Source: Siphonodentalium dalli (lineage: Eukaryota; Mollusca; Scaphopoda; Gadilida; Siphonodentaliidae). From it: 64,000 nucleotides of DNA. Each line of letters begins with the position of its first letter. The first letter of the stretch is position 1. This document shows, piece by piece, positions 63,281 through 64,000 of this stretch. The position numbers were made by a program, and so were the translations under genes. The stretch covers positions 2,761,462 through 2,825,461 of the forward strand of contig CP136069.1 of assembly GCA_032622095.1 (NCBI GenBank), written 5' to 3'. The notes beneath the pieces are model-generated. The model saw only the letters and a list, made by a program, of their open reading frames with translations, did not search any database and had not been told where the DNA came from.

Positions 63281-64000
63281 GTGAGTAAATATGTTAACCC
63301 CATAGAGAGCCCCACATACATGTAGACTGCAGCAGACGACAACTCCACAGTGCAAGCTTCCATCTATGTGAGGCTCCCTGTGGGTTAAACATTAAACTCA
63401 GATACCGATTTTGTGAGTAAATATGTTAACCCCATAGAGAGCCCCTCATACATGTAGACTGCAGCAGACGACAACGCCACAGTGCAAGCTTCCATCTGTG
63501 TGAGCCGCGATCCCTGTGGGTTAAACATTAAACTCAGATACAGATTTTGTGAGTAAATATGTTAACCCCATAGAGAGCCCCTCATACATGTATGACCGGA
63601 AAGATAAAGAGCACCGTATACAAACGAATATATACGGACTAAGTCCTATAAGAGTGTGCATTAGATTTGATCCCATATAAAATTCATGATATTGTGATCT
63701 ATTATGACCAAATGAGGAACCAAATCGCAATATTTCACCCGAAATGGAATCCGTTTATATAAATACATGAATCCGGAATCTAGCTTAACTTGTGTCTTGA
63801 ATCCGGCGTACGGGTCCAAAATGGGTCGAATCCGGCATACGAAAAGGGGGGGAAGGGGCCCTCAAATATGTTAACCCCATAGAGAGCCCCACATACATGT
63901 AGACTGCAGCAGACGACAACTCCACAGTGCAAGCTTCCATCTGTGTGAGGCTCCCTGTGGGTTAAACATTAAACTCAGATACCGTTTTTGTGAGTAAATA
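63265..64000. repeat. Tandem units joining the exon 10 end, its donor and a family G element
   Basis: Each unit (about 132-136 bp) has CTCAGATACCGATTTTGTGA, GTAAATATGTTAACCCC and a G element. Donor copies start at 63281 (real), 63413, 63549 and 63990. A stretch of other sequence (63590-63865) interrupts the third unit. The window ends inside the array. Confidence 0.92.

Noticed and set aside
63056..63325. Exon 10 read as a single-exon gene starting at 63056
   Set aside because: The upstream residues are low complexity. A clear acceptor at 63083-63084 and phase matching with exon 9 show it is an internal exon.

Overview
This is a eukaryotic, animal-type window: exons with GT-AG introns, very dense interspersed foldback repeats, minisatellites, and LINE and Penelope-like relics. 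The gene content, frequent ACATGT/TACATGTA words and the repeat style suggest a marine invertebrate, probably a lophotrochozoan such as a mollusc. That assignment is inference. No prokaryotic, rRNA or tRNA feature was recognised.

One gene dominates the window. Ten coding exons on the + strand (5573 to 63280, continuing past the right edge) encode the first 492 residues of a TRPV-family cation channel of the invertebrate Nanchung/OCR type. They cover the N-terminal region, the ankyrin-repeat domain, the linker and the first membrane segment S1. All exon phases join cleanly. Exon 6 is a phase-0/0, 24-residue acidic insert that looks like an optional cassette. A second gene may start at the left edge on the - strand (first coding exon 438-523) behind a CpG-containing promoter with an NRF-1 motif.

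The introns are built from a few repeat families. Family A (about 390 bp, TTAA-flanked) is a palindrome made of two palindromes. B and C are foldbacks with a related TTAA end. E and I are other TTAA-flanked elements. D is a foldback with ends like CAGTAATGCCCTAAATAATC. F is a foldback with exact 8-bp target duplications. G is a short foldback of about 85 bp. Nested insertions allow several insertion orders and target sites to be read directly. Long minisatellites occupy 5.9-7.3, 8.3-15.9, 25.8-26.6, 41.0-42.0, 46.0-46.6, 49.6-49.9, 57.1-59.6 and 59.8-60.4 kb.

The most unusual pattern is that most splice junctions of the TRPV gene have copies of themselves in the adjacent intron. The 3' end of exon 8 with its donor seeds a 2.5-kb minisatellite of about 60 units. 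The exon 9 donor is the edge of a 13-copy 47-bp array. The exon 10 donor is repeated four times. Exon 7's donor is duplicated as the 8-bp target of an F element. Exons 3, 4, 5, 6 and 7 have partial relic copies nearby. A 7.5-kb, roughly 199-copy array runs up to the exon 2 acceptor. The gene is therefore surrounded by many decoy splice sites and exon fragments.
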